From: Promethearchaeota archaeon
GTDB taxonomy: Archaea; Asgardarchaeota; Lokiarchaeia; Sigynarchaeales; SOKP01
Reading direction: 5' to 3'
NCBI GenBank assembly: GCA_014729315.1
Contig: WJKD01000498.1
Location: 1 to 5,198, forward strand
Length of the DNA stretch: 5,198 nt
The notes beneath the pieces are model-generated. The model ran no database searches. It saw only the letters and a list, made by a program, of their open reading frames with translations, and was not told where the DNA came from. The first letter of the stretch is position 1. Each line of letters starts with the position of its first letter. Both the position numbers and the translations under genes were made by a program. Positions 1 to 5,198 of the stretch are shown here, piece by piece.

Positions 1-20
1 GATCAAGATAGGTGGATTTA

Positions 21-71
21 ATGGATAAAAAAAAGATCAATAGGCACCATTCGACGAGTAGCTTTAAATAG
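21..71 (+). CDS. possible 16-codon micro-ORF
   Basis: This short frame reads MDKKKINRHHSTSSFK and ends at TAG. An SD-like AGGTGG lies at 10-15, five bases before the ATG. The ATG also overlaps a TAA at 19-21 (TAATG) that closes another frame open to the window edge, an arrangement typical of coupled genes. The peptide is basic and resembles nothing I recognise. Its end runs into a TTTAAATA box. It may be a leader peptide, a decayed gene start or chance. Confidence 0.2.
   Translation: MDKKKINRHHSTSSFK
63..70 (+). promoter_or_regulatory. candidate archaeal TATA box (distal)
   Basis: TTTAAATA matches the archaeal box A consensus. It lies about 90 bases upstream of the CTG start of the first transporter, so transcription would begin near 90-95 and leave a leader of about 65 bases. 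It competes with the closer box at 92-100. Confidence 0.35.
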
Positions 72-91
72 ATGTAGTCCAAAACAATTAA

Positions 92-100
92 TTATAAATA
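92..100 (+). promoter_or_regulatory. candidate archaeal TATA box (proximal)
   Basis: TTATAAATA is a good box A match. A start site about 25 bases downstream, near 120-126, would give a leader of about 35 bases that still contains the SD at 146-152. I favour this box over the one at 63-70, but the region is so AT-rich that chance matches are expected. Confidence 0.4.
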
Positions 101-103
101 AAT

Positions 104-126
104 AATTTAATTTTTAGAATTAAATT
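104..126 (+). repeat. 9-bp AT-only inverted repeat
   Basis: AATTTAATT (104-112) and AATTAAATT (118-126) are perfect reverse complements around a 5-base spacer. The repeat sits between the proximal TATA box and the SD, where a repressor could block initiation. It contains no G or C in its arms, so an RNA hairpin would be weak. It may be an operator or a chance product of base composition. Confidence 0.3.
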
Positions 127-145
127 TTTAATAAAAACATTTTAA

Positions 146-152
146 AGAGGAG
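146..152 (+). promoter_or_regulatory. Shine-Dalgarno that decides the CTG start
   Basis: AGAGGAG is a strong SD. Six bases (ATATAA) separate it from CTG at 159. It is 48 bases from the first in-frame ATG (201), far too distant to serve it. An in-frame TAA at 156-158 excludes any start further upstream. Confidence 0.75.
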
Positions 153-158
153 ATATAA

Positions 159-1553
159 CTGTCTGAGATAGAACCAAAAATTACTCACGGTAAATCAAAC
201 ATGGTCTCATATGGTTTTGCAAGTATGAGCAGAGAGTTTCTACAGATTGCGTTTAACACCTACGTTTTTTTCTACTATGAAACAGAAATAGGATTAAATG
301 TCTGGCTAATAGGTCTCGGATTGATTATTTTTGCGGTATACAACGCCATCAACGACCCTCTTATAGGATATCTAACGAATAAACCTTTTAAATTCACCAA
401 AAAATGGGGTAGAAGGTTTCCTCTTATCATGTTGGGAGGAATACCCATGGGTATCAGCTATTTTTTGGTCTTCACACCACCGGTGACGGACCCGAATACG
501 GGAAGGTTGTTCCTTTTCGGTTGGCTAATTTTTACCACTTGTTTATTTGATACATTTCATTCACTGTTTTATGTCAATTTTTCTTCGCTTTTCCCCGATA
601 AATTTCGATCTGTGAAAGAAAGACGCACTGCAACGGGTATTCAAATTCCGCTTGGAGTTATAGGGCTCGGTCTGGGATCAATCATTCCTCCATTATTTAT
701 TGATTACGGAAATCTTCAAACTTACATTATCCAAGGAATCGTAGCTATGATTTTTGGAATAGTTACTATGCTAATTGCGATTCCTGGTTGTCGAGAAGAT
801 GAAAAATCAATCGAAAAATATATGGAAACCTTCGAAAAGTTATCAGAACGCGAATCATTCTTTGGTGAGACAAAAGCAGCACTTAAGATTACACCGTTTA
901 TTGCTTTTTTGATATTATATATTTTGTATCAAGGAGCAACCGTTTCTATGATTGCGTCTATTCCTTACGTAATACGGTTCATACTCGGTATGGACGCATC
1001 GGCAACAACCTTAATTATGGCGGCAATGTTGATTGGTACAGTTGTTTCAGTACCACTATGGGTGAAACTAGCACATAAGACAAACGATAACAGAAAAATA
1101 ATGCTATACTCGATATTTATTATGGGAATTGCAACAATTCCATTGATTTTTCTCGAATCATATATTCCCATCATTATTACGATGCTAATATGGGGTGCCA
1201 CACTTGGAGGATGGTGGAGTATGCTATTTCCAGTGATGTCGGACATTATCGACGAGTCTGTAGTTAGATACAACAAAAGGGAAGAAGGTACTTATAACGG
1301 AATACTACAATTTTGCGGTCGCTTAGGAAATATCTTACAAGTGCTAAGTTTCACAATCATACACTCGCTCACGGGGTTTGTTGAGGGCGCTGATTCACAA
1401 TCATCACTGGCGCTTATAGGAATCCATATTCATTTGGGATTGATTCCAATGATCTTCATGTTCTTAGCTACTTTAGTATTCTGGAAATGGTATACGCTAA
1501 AACCAGATAGAGTTGCGGAAAATCAACAAAAGATAAAAGAATTAGACCTATAA
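159..1553 (+). CDS. MFS_2/GPH-family cation symporter, CTG start
   Basis: This 464-residue membrane protein belongs to the glycoside-pentoside-hexuronide:cation symporter group (TC 2.A.2, Pfam MFS_2), with about 12 hydrophobic segments. Family signs are YNAINDP in helix II (residues 61-67), the GRRFP loop (84-88), a charged PGCRED central loop (about 209-214) and a SDIID...R.E signature (361-376). The start is taken as CTG because a strong SD lies six bases upstream. The 14 added residues (SEIEPKITHGKSN after the initiator) restore the N-terminus seen in family members, which begins well before the YGF motif. ATG at 201 is the fallback. The first helix-II acid that binds cation in MelB (Asp55) is Asn62 here, while Asp66 is kept. 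Sugar-binding Asp124 of MelB is Tyr138 in my hand alignment, so the substrate is unlikely to be a melibiose-type galactoside and remains unknown. The gene stands alone on its strand and is a diverged paralogue of 2953-4380. Confidence 0.92.
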   Translation: MSEIEPKITHGKSNMVSYGFASMSREFLQIAFNTYVFFYYETEIGLNVWLIGLGLIIFAVYNAINDPLIGYLTNKPFKFTKKWGRRFPLIMLGGIPMGISYFLVFTPPVTDPNTGRLFLFGWLIFTTCLFDTFHSLFYVNFSSLFPDKFRSVKERRTATGIQIPLGVIGLGLGSIIPPLFIDYGNLQTYIIQGIVAMIFGIVTMLIAIPGCREDEKSIEKYMETFEKLSERESFFGETKAALKITPFIAFLILYILYQGATVSMIASIPYVIRFILGMDASATTLIMAAMLIGTVVSVPLWVKLAHKTNDNRKIMLYSIFIMGIATIPLIFLESYIPIIITMLIWGATLGGWWSMLFPVMSDIIDESVVRYNKREEGTYNGILQFCGRLGNILQVLSFTIIHSLTGFVEGADSQSSLALIGIHIHLGLIPMIFMFLATLVFWKWYTLKPDRVAENQQKIKELDL

Positions 1554-1567
1554 TTCTTTAGTTAAAT

Positions 1568-1573
1568 AAAAAA
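1568..1573 (-). terminator. possible T-run terminator for the ferredoxin operon
   Basis: Six A on the plus strand give a T6 run in minus-strand transcripts, about 55 bases past the small ferredoxin stop. There is no stem-loop. It fits intrinsic archaeal oligo-T termination but is short. Confidence 0.3.
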
Positions 1574-1581
1574 TTACCTCA

Positions 1582-1590
1582 TTTTTTTTT
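1582..1590 (+). terminator. T9 terminator after the first transporter
   Basis: A run of nine T lies 28 bases after the transporter stop in a T-rich stretch, with no preceding GC-rich stem. Archaeal RNA polymerase terminates at such oligo-T tracts. It would separate transcription from the convergent ferredoxin pair. Confidence 0.5.
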
Positions 1591-1628
1591 AATTAATCTT
1601 TTCAAAATTTATTTTTGATTAAAATTAG

Positions 1629-1880
1629 CTAAATTTCTATAGATATTGCCTTTTCAGGACAAATTACTATGCATGAATTGCATTTATTTTGAACTACAAG
1701 ACATAATTGAGGAAATATCGGGATTACTCTCCATTTTTTTGGATTATGATAATCCTTGTCTAAAAAAGTCAAATTGAAGACCGTTTGTTTACAAGCGGTA
1801 AGACATTTTCCACACTTTTCAGGCTCGATACATTTAGAATAATCAATAGAAATCTTCGCTTTTTTCTTCACAGAGATCAT
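1629..1880 (-). CDS. small 2[4Fe-4S] ferredoxin
   Basis: This soluble protein of about 83 residues has two [4Fe-4S] motifs and probably carries electrons for a partner oxidoreductase. Counting from ATG 1880, motif 1 is C17-x5-C23-x2-C26-x3-C30, with Lys in place of the usual Pro after the fourth Cys. Motif 2 is C60-x6-C67-x2-C70-x3-C74 followed by Pro. All eight ligands are present. Both motifs have extra residues between the first and second Cys compared with the classical C-x2-C clostridial type, and a hydrophilic linker of about 30 residues separates them. The start is uncertain. TTG 1886 overlaps the upstream stop, ATG 1880 directly abuts GAGG, and GTG 1871 lies nine bases after GAGG and gives the compact start MKKKAKISIDYSKC. 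Overlap with, or close spacing to, the upstream Fe-S gene implies one transcript and translational coupling. Confidence 0.85.
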   Translation of the reverse strand: MISVKKKAKISIDYSKCIEPEKCGKCLTACKQTVFNLTFLDKDYHNPKKWRVIPIFPQLCLVVQNKCNSCIVICPEKAISIEI

Positions 1881-1884
1881 CCTC
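1881..1884 (-). promoter_or_regulatory. SD overlapping the upstream stop codon
   Basis: On the minus strand, TGA (1885-1883) runs into GAGG (1884-1881), so the SD of the small ferredoxin overlaps the stop of the larger Fe-S gene. The spacing is zero to ATG 1880 and nine to GTG 1871. On SD geometry alone, GTG is the better start. Confidence 0.5.
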
Positions 1885-2746
1885 AAAAATCTATTATATT
1901 TGGTCTTTTAATTAAGCTAATAGCATTATTCTCACATACTACCACACAATTGCCACAACCAAAACACGCTTCTACATCAATAATCGCTAAATTATTTTTC
2001 TCAGAATACGATATTGCGTTAAATTGACATGTAGAATAACATTTTTTACAGCCTATACAATTAGAATCTTTAACGTCAGCAATATATTCTCCCTTCCAAC
2101 AAGCTTTTATATCAAAGTCTGTTCTCAAGCGCAATGCTCCGCACGATGGTACTTCACAAGAGCAAAGAGCGACAATAGAAGGAACTGGTCCGCACCATAT
2201 GGTATGCACATAGCCTTGAGCTGTAGTTTCTTCGAGAAAATGATTAGCTTGTTCTCCGTCTAAGATCTCCAAATTATTTTCGGGAATAAATCTTGGCAAT
2301 TTAGGAAGTATTTCTGCCAATGGACTAAATCCCAGACAAGTCGCTTTTTTTTCACCCTTGTTAAAGAACTTACAAGGGCATATTGCTTTTACGACAAGAT
2401 CCGCTTTTTCTTGTACTATTATTTTAGAATCTTCCAGTGGGATCACTTGGCCAAAATGACCTTGTGCTGCATTTATATTCAATTTCTTACTTCTTCCATC
2501 CTTTAAAAATCCTTTATTTGCATACCATTTCAGAATACTCCCTATTATCGGAGTATTTACATATTTACTCATCCACTTCATATTCACTAATCCGTAAACT
2601 TTGTTTAAATTAGAATTCTCAATGTTTCCCCAAAATTCCTCCAAATAATCGTAGGACCCTGCATCTTCGTAAGTTTGCTTCAGGTAATTTCTTGCGTTCA
2701 TATACCATTTTCCATTTGCACCGTGTTTCAAACACATTTGGCAAAT
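1883..2746 (-). CDS. cysteine-rich ferredoxin-domain protein, ATT start
   Basis: This cytoplasmic protein of 287 residues has no signal peptide or membrane segment. The C-terminus holds two [4Fe-4S] motifs, C230-x2-C233-x2-C236-x3-C240 and C261-x2-C264-x2-C267-x3-C271. Both lack the usual Pro after the last Cys (Gln and Glu instead). Further conserved-looking cysteines are C2/C5, C123-P-C125 with C137, H181/C185, and C195-S-C197 with C202. The N-terminus reads MCQMCLKHG then KWY. I recall an MCxxCxxHG...WY opening in related 4Fe-4S proteins of anaerobic archaea, Chloroflexota and deltaproteobacteria. I therefore take ATT 2746 as start: it lies four bases after the SD GAGGTGATC, whereas ATG 2737 lies 13 bases after it and loses C2. 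TGA at 2755-2753 closes the frame upstream. The role is probably electron transfer or redox chemistry with the small ferredoxin encoded next. The catalytic partner is not in the window. Confidence 0.85.
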   Translation of the reverse strand: MCQMCLKHGANGKWYMNARNYLKQTYEDAGSYDYLEEFWGNIENSNLNKVYGLVNMKWMSKYVNTPIIGSILKWYANKGFLKDGRSKKLNINAAQGHFGQVIPLEDSKIIVQEKADLVVKAICPCKFFNKGEKKATCLGFSPLAEILPKLPRFIPENNLEILDGEQANHFLEETTAQGYVHTIWCGPVPSIVALCSCEVPSCGALRLRTDFDIKACWKGEYIADVKDSNCIGCKKCYSTCQFNAISYSEKNNLAIIDVEACFGCGNCVVVCENNAISLIKRPNIIDF

Positions 2747-2750
2747 AAGC

Positions 2751-2759
2751 GATCACCTC
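2751..2759 (-). promoter_or_regulatory. extended Shine-Dalgarno for the ATT start
   Basis: Minus-strand GAGGTGATC is complementary to the expected 3' end of 16S rRNA over nine bases. It lies four bases before ATT 2746, equal to nine bases from the GAGG core. ATG 2737 is 18 bases from the core, beyond the usual range. Confidence 0.75.
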
Positions 2760-2764
2760 ATTAC

Positions 2765-2778
2765 AATAACTTCTAATT
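2765..2778 (-). promoter_or_regulatory. shared divergent motif, left copy
   Basis: The minus strand reads AATTAGAAGTTATT. The same pattern, AATTAGAAGNNATT, occurs on the plus strand at 2869-2882. The copies face outward, each upstream of one of the two divergent genes. It could be a common regulator site, but the AT content makes chance possible. Confidence 0.3.
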
Positions 2779-2788
2779 ATAAATTAGA
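2772..2788. promoter_or_regulatory. 17-bp palindrome, possible operator
   Basis: TCTAATT and AATTAGA form a perfect inverted repeat around ATA. It overlaps the left AATTAGAAG motif and sits between the candidate TATA box and the SD of the Fe-S operon, a position suited to a dimeric repressor. This is inference from position and symmetry only. Confidence 0.35.
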
Positions 2789-2792
2789 TCCT

Positions 2793-2804
2793 CTTAAATA
2801 TTAA
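2793..2804 (-). promoter_or_regulatory. candidate TATA box of the Fe-S operon
   Basis: The minus strand reads TTAATATTTAAG, which resembles archaeal box A. A start site about 25 bases downstream, near 2770, would leave a leader of about 25 bases containing the SD at 2759-2751. The segment is also near-symmetric (CTTAA...TTAAG at 2793-2805). Confidence 0.35.
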
Positions 2805-2868
2805 GTTATTTTTTTTAGATTTTCACTTTTCAAAGAAACCACAAACCGAAATAAGATATCTTTAATAA

Positions 2869-2882
2869 AATTAGAAGCGATT
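2869..2882 (+). promoter_or_regulatory. shared divergent motif, right copy
   Basis: AATTAGAAGCGATT matches the minus-strand motif at 2778-2765 in 12 of 14 positions. It lies about 20-33 bases upstream of the candidate TATA box of the second transporter, where an activator could bind. Confidence 0.3.
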
Positions 2883-2901
2883 ATTTCGTAACATGATTTA
2901 T

Positions 2902-2911
2902 TTTTAAAATA
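2902..2911 (+). promoter_or_regulatory. candidate TATA box of the second transporter
   Basis: TTTTAAAATA lies within a perfect 8-bp inverted repeat (2897-2913, TTTATTTT-T-AAAATAAA). Transcription from about 2930-2936 would give a short leader of about 20 bases, in keeping with the absence of an SD before ATG 2953. Confidence 0.4.
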
Positions 2912-2952
2912 AAACAGATAACAAACTCACTGATCTAATAATATTAAAAAAA

Positions 2953-4380
2953 ATGAAAGAACAAATAGCTGAAAATTCAGAATCAAGACATCCTACTTGG
3001 AAATACGCAAGTAACGCAACTTTCCAGTTTACAGTAACTATATTGACCACAACGGTGGGAGTATTTTTATTTTTTTATTATGAGGCAGTTCTTGGATTAA
3101 ACGCATGGCTCATTTTTCTAGCGTTAAGTATATGGACGGTTTACGATGCTATAAACGATCCACTCATAGGTTATTTAGTAGACACAAACACTAAACTGAC
3201 GAAGCGATTTGGGAGGAGATTCCCATGGATCGTAATTGGAATAGTTCCATGGTGTCTATCGCTCTTTTTAGTATATACGGCTCCTGACATAAACGCGGCA
3301 ACGAATCCGTGGCCAATCTTTTTTTGGTTACTCATATCTCTGATAATATTTGATACTTTTGGAACACTGGTTAATGTCAACATACAAGCTCTTCGCCCCG
3401 ATCTATTCCGAACTGAGGATGAACGTCGGAAACTTTCAAGTTTTTACATGCCAATTGACATGATTGCGATAGCGCTAGGATTACTTTTACCGCCGTTATT
3501 TCTCGGTGGAGGAACAGGAAGAGAAGCCTTTGCTTTTATGGGAGCGATGATTGCGGTAATTGCAATAGTTAGCGCGATTCTTTTTATCCCTGGCGCTCGG
3601 GAAGACAAAGTTGTAATTGAAAGATATTACACCGAAGAATACGAGAGGATGAGCTTTTTTAAGGGGATGAAAGAAGTGATCAAACAAAAGAGCTTTATAA
3701 CTTATTTTATAATGCTCACTTGTTTTCTTTCCGCAACAAATTTACTGCTTGGAAACGCAATCTACTTAACAACCTTCGTTATTCAAGCAGACCCGGACAC
3801 AGTTACGATCATCTTTGCGATATTTTTACTGGGAGCATTGGTTTCAGTTCCGTTTTGGATAAAGCTACTTAAAATTATGCAGAATAATAAAAAATTAATT
3901 ACTATTGGTGGGATATCGATATCGATCATGCTATTTCCAATTTCCTTTTTCGTTACTCTTGTCGATTTGTTGATTATGATGTTTATTCTTGGGTTCTGTC
4001 TAGGATCCATGTGGGCATTTATTTATACGATAATCCAAGCGAATGTAGTTGATGATTACGTTGTAAGAACCAAGAAAAACCAGAAAGCAATCCTCATAGG
4101 AGTTTCGGTCTTTTTACAAAGACTTGCAGCGACTATCGACGAATTATTAATCGCCGTAGTCCACGAAATGACAGGGTTCGTTGCCGGACAAGCAACCTAT
4201 TCTGAATTAGCATCGGCAACAGCAGACATCGCGCTTGTCTTATGGGGTATTCGGCTCTTATCTGGAGTTATTCCTGGGCTTATTATGTTACTTGGAACAC
4301 TGATATTTTGGAAATATTATCCCCTTACCCAAGATATTGTAATAAAAAATAAAGAGGAATTACTAAAATTGGGCTTCTAA
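2953..4380 (+). CDS. MFS_2/GPH-family cation symporter, second paralogue
   Basis: This 475-residue polytopic membrane protein has about 12 hydrophobic segments and belongs to the same MFS_2/GPH group as 159-1553. Family signs are YDAINDP (residues 64-70), GRRFP (87-91), FDTF (133-136) and PGARED (213-218) followed by IERY. It keeps both helix-II acids equivalent to MelB Asp55 and Asp59 (Asp65, Asp69) plus Asn68, so Na+ or H+ coupling is plausible. Arg390 aligns with MelB Lys377. The late signature differs from its paralogue: where family members have R...E, this protein has Asn376 and Lys378. MelB sugar ligands Asp19 and Asp124 are not acidic here (about Thr29 and Asn141), so the substrate is unknown. 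ATG 2953 follows an A-rich stretch without SD, suggesting a short-leader or leaderless mRNA. It is divergent from the Fe-S operon and converges on the gene ending at 4420. Confidence 0.93.
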   Translation: MKEQIAENSESRHPTWKYASNATFQFTVTILTTTVGVFLFFYYEAVLGLNAWLIFLALSIWTVYDAINDPLIGYLVDTNTKLTKRFGRRFPWIVIGIVPWCLSLFLVYTAPDINAATNPWPIFFWLLISLIIFDTFGTLVNVNIQALRPDLFRTEDERRKLSSFYMPIDMIAIALGLLLPPLFLGGGTGREAFAFMGAMIAVIAIVSAILFIPGAREDKVVIERYYTEEYERMSFFKGMKEVIKQKSFITYFIMLTCFLSATNLLLGNAIYLTTFVIQADPDTVTIIFAIFLLGALVSVPFWIKLLKIMQNNKKLITIGGISISIMLFPISFFVTLVDLLIMMFILGFCLGSMWAFIYTIIQANVVDDYVVRTKKNQKAILIGVSVFLQRLAATIDELLIAVVHEMTGFVAGQATYSELASATADIALVLWGIRLLSGVIPGLIMLLGTLIFWKYYPLTQDIVIKNKEELLKLGF

Positions 4381-4419
4381 GCAAGCTTCAAGTATTCAAA
4401 ACAAATTATTTATATCATC

Positions 4420-5198
4420 TTATTTTTTTTCTTTTTCTAAGAGGGTATTAAACAAATACAAGCCACGAATAAAAGGGCCAGTCGCATAGGCCGCAAAATC
4501 GCTGCTATATGAATTAACCCAATCCTCAGAATGACCGTAAATAATCTCGTATATGCCCAGTAGAAGTTTTCCTTCTCGTATCAAATAATTGGAACAGAAT
4601 CCCAATAGAGCTTTTGCATAAACAAAGAAGTCGTCTCCGTGTTTAGAAAGTTCGCAAATTACTTCAAAGGTTTGACATAATTCGCTTCCTCCAATCACCG
4701 GAAAGCCCATATTTTTATATGTGGTTACTAATAAGCCTCCCGTAATATCATTACCATTGCTATCGTTAACATTACTCCACATCTTAGAAATCACATGCCA
4801 CGCTGACTTTTTAGCTCTCGATAATAACGATTTATTGTTTAACAATTCATATAATTTAGTATAACACTTGACGCAAGCAAGGACTGTTACTAGATCGATT
4901 TGATTTTGAGATAAGTCAGTTTCGAAATAAAGCCCATAATATTGATTATTATCTTGCATTATGTTACATTTTTTGAGAGCTTTCGTTCCGCTTTCTAAGA
5001 AAGAAAGATCATTAGTTGTTATTCCCCACCAAATCAAGAAAGTAGCGTTGTATATACAACCTAAAGTTTCTTTATTCCAAAAAATAGTCCCATCGATGTA
5101 TAACTCGTGGTCCCATATTTTATTAGGTTTTTGCGTCTTTACTAAGAACATTGCAGCGTCGTTTAATGTCGATTTTATTCGCTCTTCTACTTTTTTAC
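4420..5198 (-). CDS. partial helical protein, possibly (alpha/alpha)6 glycosidase-like
   Basis: The reading frame stays open through the window edge at 5198, so this is the C-terminal 258 residues of a longer protein. ATG 5151 has no SD, and the preceding codons continue a helix (EERIKSTLNDAAMF), so it is probably not the start. The protein is soluble and largely helical, with repeated helix pairs rich in Trp, Tyr and Phe, motifs such as TGGLL (about residues 163-167) and GFPVIGGSE, and a late HSEDW. The pattern recalls alpha/alpha-barrel folds of glycosidases, unsaturated glucuronyl hydrolases or epimerases, and the neighbouring GPH-type transporter would suit a carbohydrate enzyme. I do not recognise the exact family or see a certain catalytic residue. 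The terminal Lys/Glu codons overlap the T-rich terminator of the opposite gene. Confidence 0.75.
   Translation of the reverse strand, partial: KKVEERIKSTLNDAAMFLVKTQKPNKIWDHELYIDGTIFWNKETLGCIYNATFLIWWGITTNDLSFLESGTKALKKCNIMQDNNQYYGLYFETDLSQNQIDLVTVLACVKCYTKLYELLNNKSLLSRAKKSAWHVISKMWSNVNDSNGNDITGGLLVTTYKNMGFPVIGGSELCQTFEVICELSKHGDDFFVYAKALLGFCSNYLIREGKLLLGIYEIIYGHSEDWVNSYSSDFAAYATGPFIRGLYLFNTLLEKEKK
4423..4437 (+). terminator. T-rich terminator after the second transporter
   Basis: The plus strand has T8, C, T5, C starting 43 bases past the transporter stop. These bases lie inside the last codons (KEKK region) of the convergent minus-strand gene. Oligo-T without a stem fits archaeal termination. 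Confidence 0.45.

Noticed and set aside
965..1276. Open frame on the minus strand inside the first transporter.
   Set aside because: It is antisense to conserved membrane helices, has no SD, and shows the Ile/Ser/Met-rich composition of a reverse shadow.
1554..1628. Possible stem-loop terminator in the convergent gap.
   Set aside because: No GC-containing stem could be found, only oligo-T and oligo-A tracts.
1785..2263. Two open plus-strand frames opposite the Fe-S genes.
   Set aside because: They lie antisense to cysteine motifs with clear family conservation. The predicted peptides show no domain and lack start signals.
2753..2761. In-frame ATG-AGG-TGA directly upstream of the Fe-S gene, which could suggest a selenocysteine UGA or a two-codon upstream ORF.
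   Set aside because: The bases are the SD itself (GAGGTGATC). No SECIS-like structure is visible, and the expected N-terminus begins after it at the MCxxC motif.
3171..4010. Three minus-strand open frames inside the second transporter.
   Set aside because: They have no SD, their composition is that of reverse-complemented membrane helices, and they lie fully within a well-supported gene.
1..5198. tRNA, rRNA, CRISPR array, insertion sequence or attachment site.
   Set aside because: There is no cloverleaf-like segment, no spaced direct repeats, no transposase motif and no terminal inverted repeats. Only short AT-rich repeats appear.

Overview
The window is AT-rich, and its codon choices lean on ATA, AGA, AAA and TTA. 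T-rich stretches without stem-loops follow the genes, and TTTAAATA/TTATAAATA-like boxes precede them. The best guess is an archaeon, most likely Asgard (Promethearchaeota, Lokiarchaeia-like). The two transporters and the N-terminus of the long Fe-S protein resemble what I recall from that group. This placement is inference: no rRNA or universal marker is present, and anaerobic bacteria carry related Fe-S proteins.

Layout. Bases 1-158 are a leader with candidate TATA boxes, an AT-only inverted repeat and a strong Shine-Dalgarno (SD). Bases 159-1553 (+) encode an MFS_2/GPH-type cation symporter that appears to start at CTG. A 75-bp convergent gap follows. On the minus strand, 2746-1883 encodes a 287-residue cysteine-rich ferredoxin-domain protein that appears to start at ATT. 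It is followed, in what looks like a translationally coupled pair, by a small 2[4Fe-4S] ferredoxin (1880-1629). A divergent promoter region of about 205 bp separates this pair from a second, diverged MFS_2/GPH paralogue (2953-4380, +). That gene converges, 39 bp away, on a minus-strand gene (5198-4420) that is cut by the window edge. It is a helical, possibly (alpha/alpha)6-barrel carbohydrate-active protein.

Working together. Two paralogous secondary transporters flank an Fe-S electron-transfer pair, beside a possible glycosidase-like gene. This could be a module that imports an organic substrate and handles its electrons anaerobically, but no enzyme in the window fixes the substrate. The most noteworthy observations are two well-supported non-canonical starts (CTG and ATT), each at good spacing from a strong SD; the different cation-site residues in the two transporters (N versus D in helix II); and the extra cysteine sets in the long Fe-S protein. 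No RNA gene, insertion sequence, CRISPR array or long repeat was seen.
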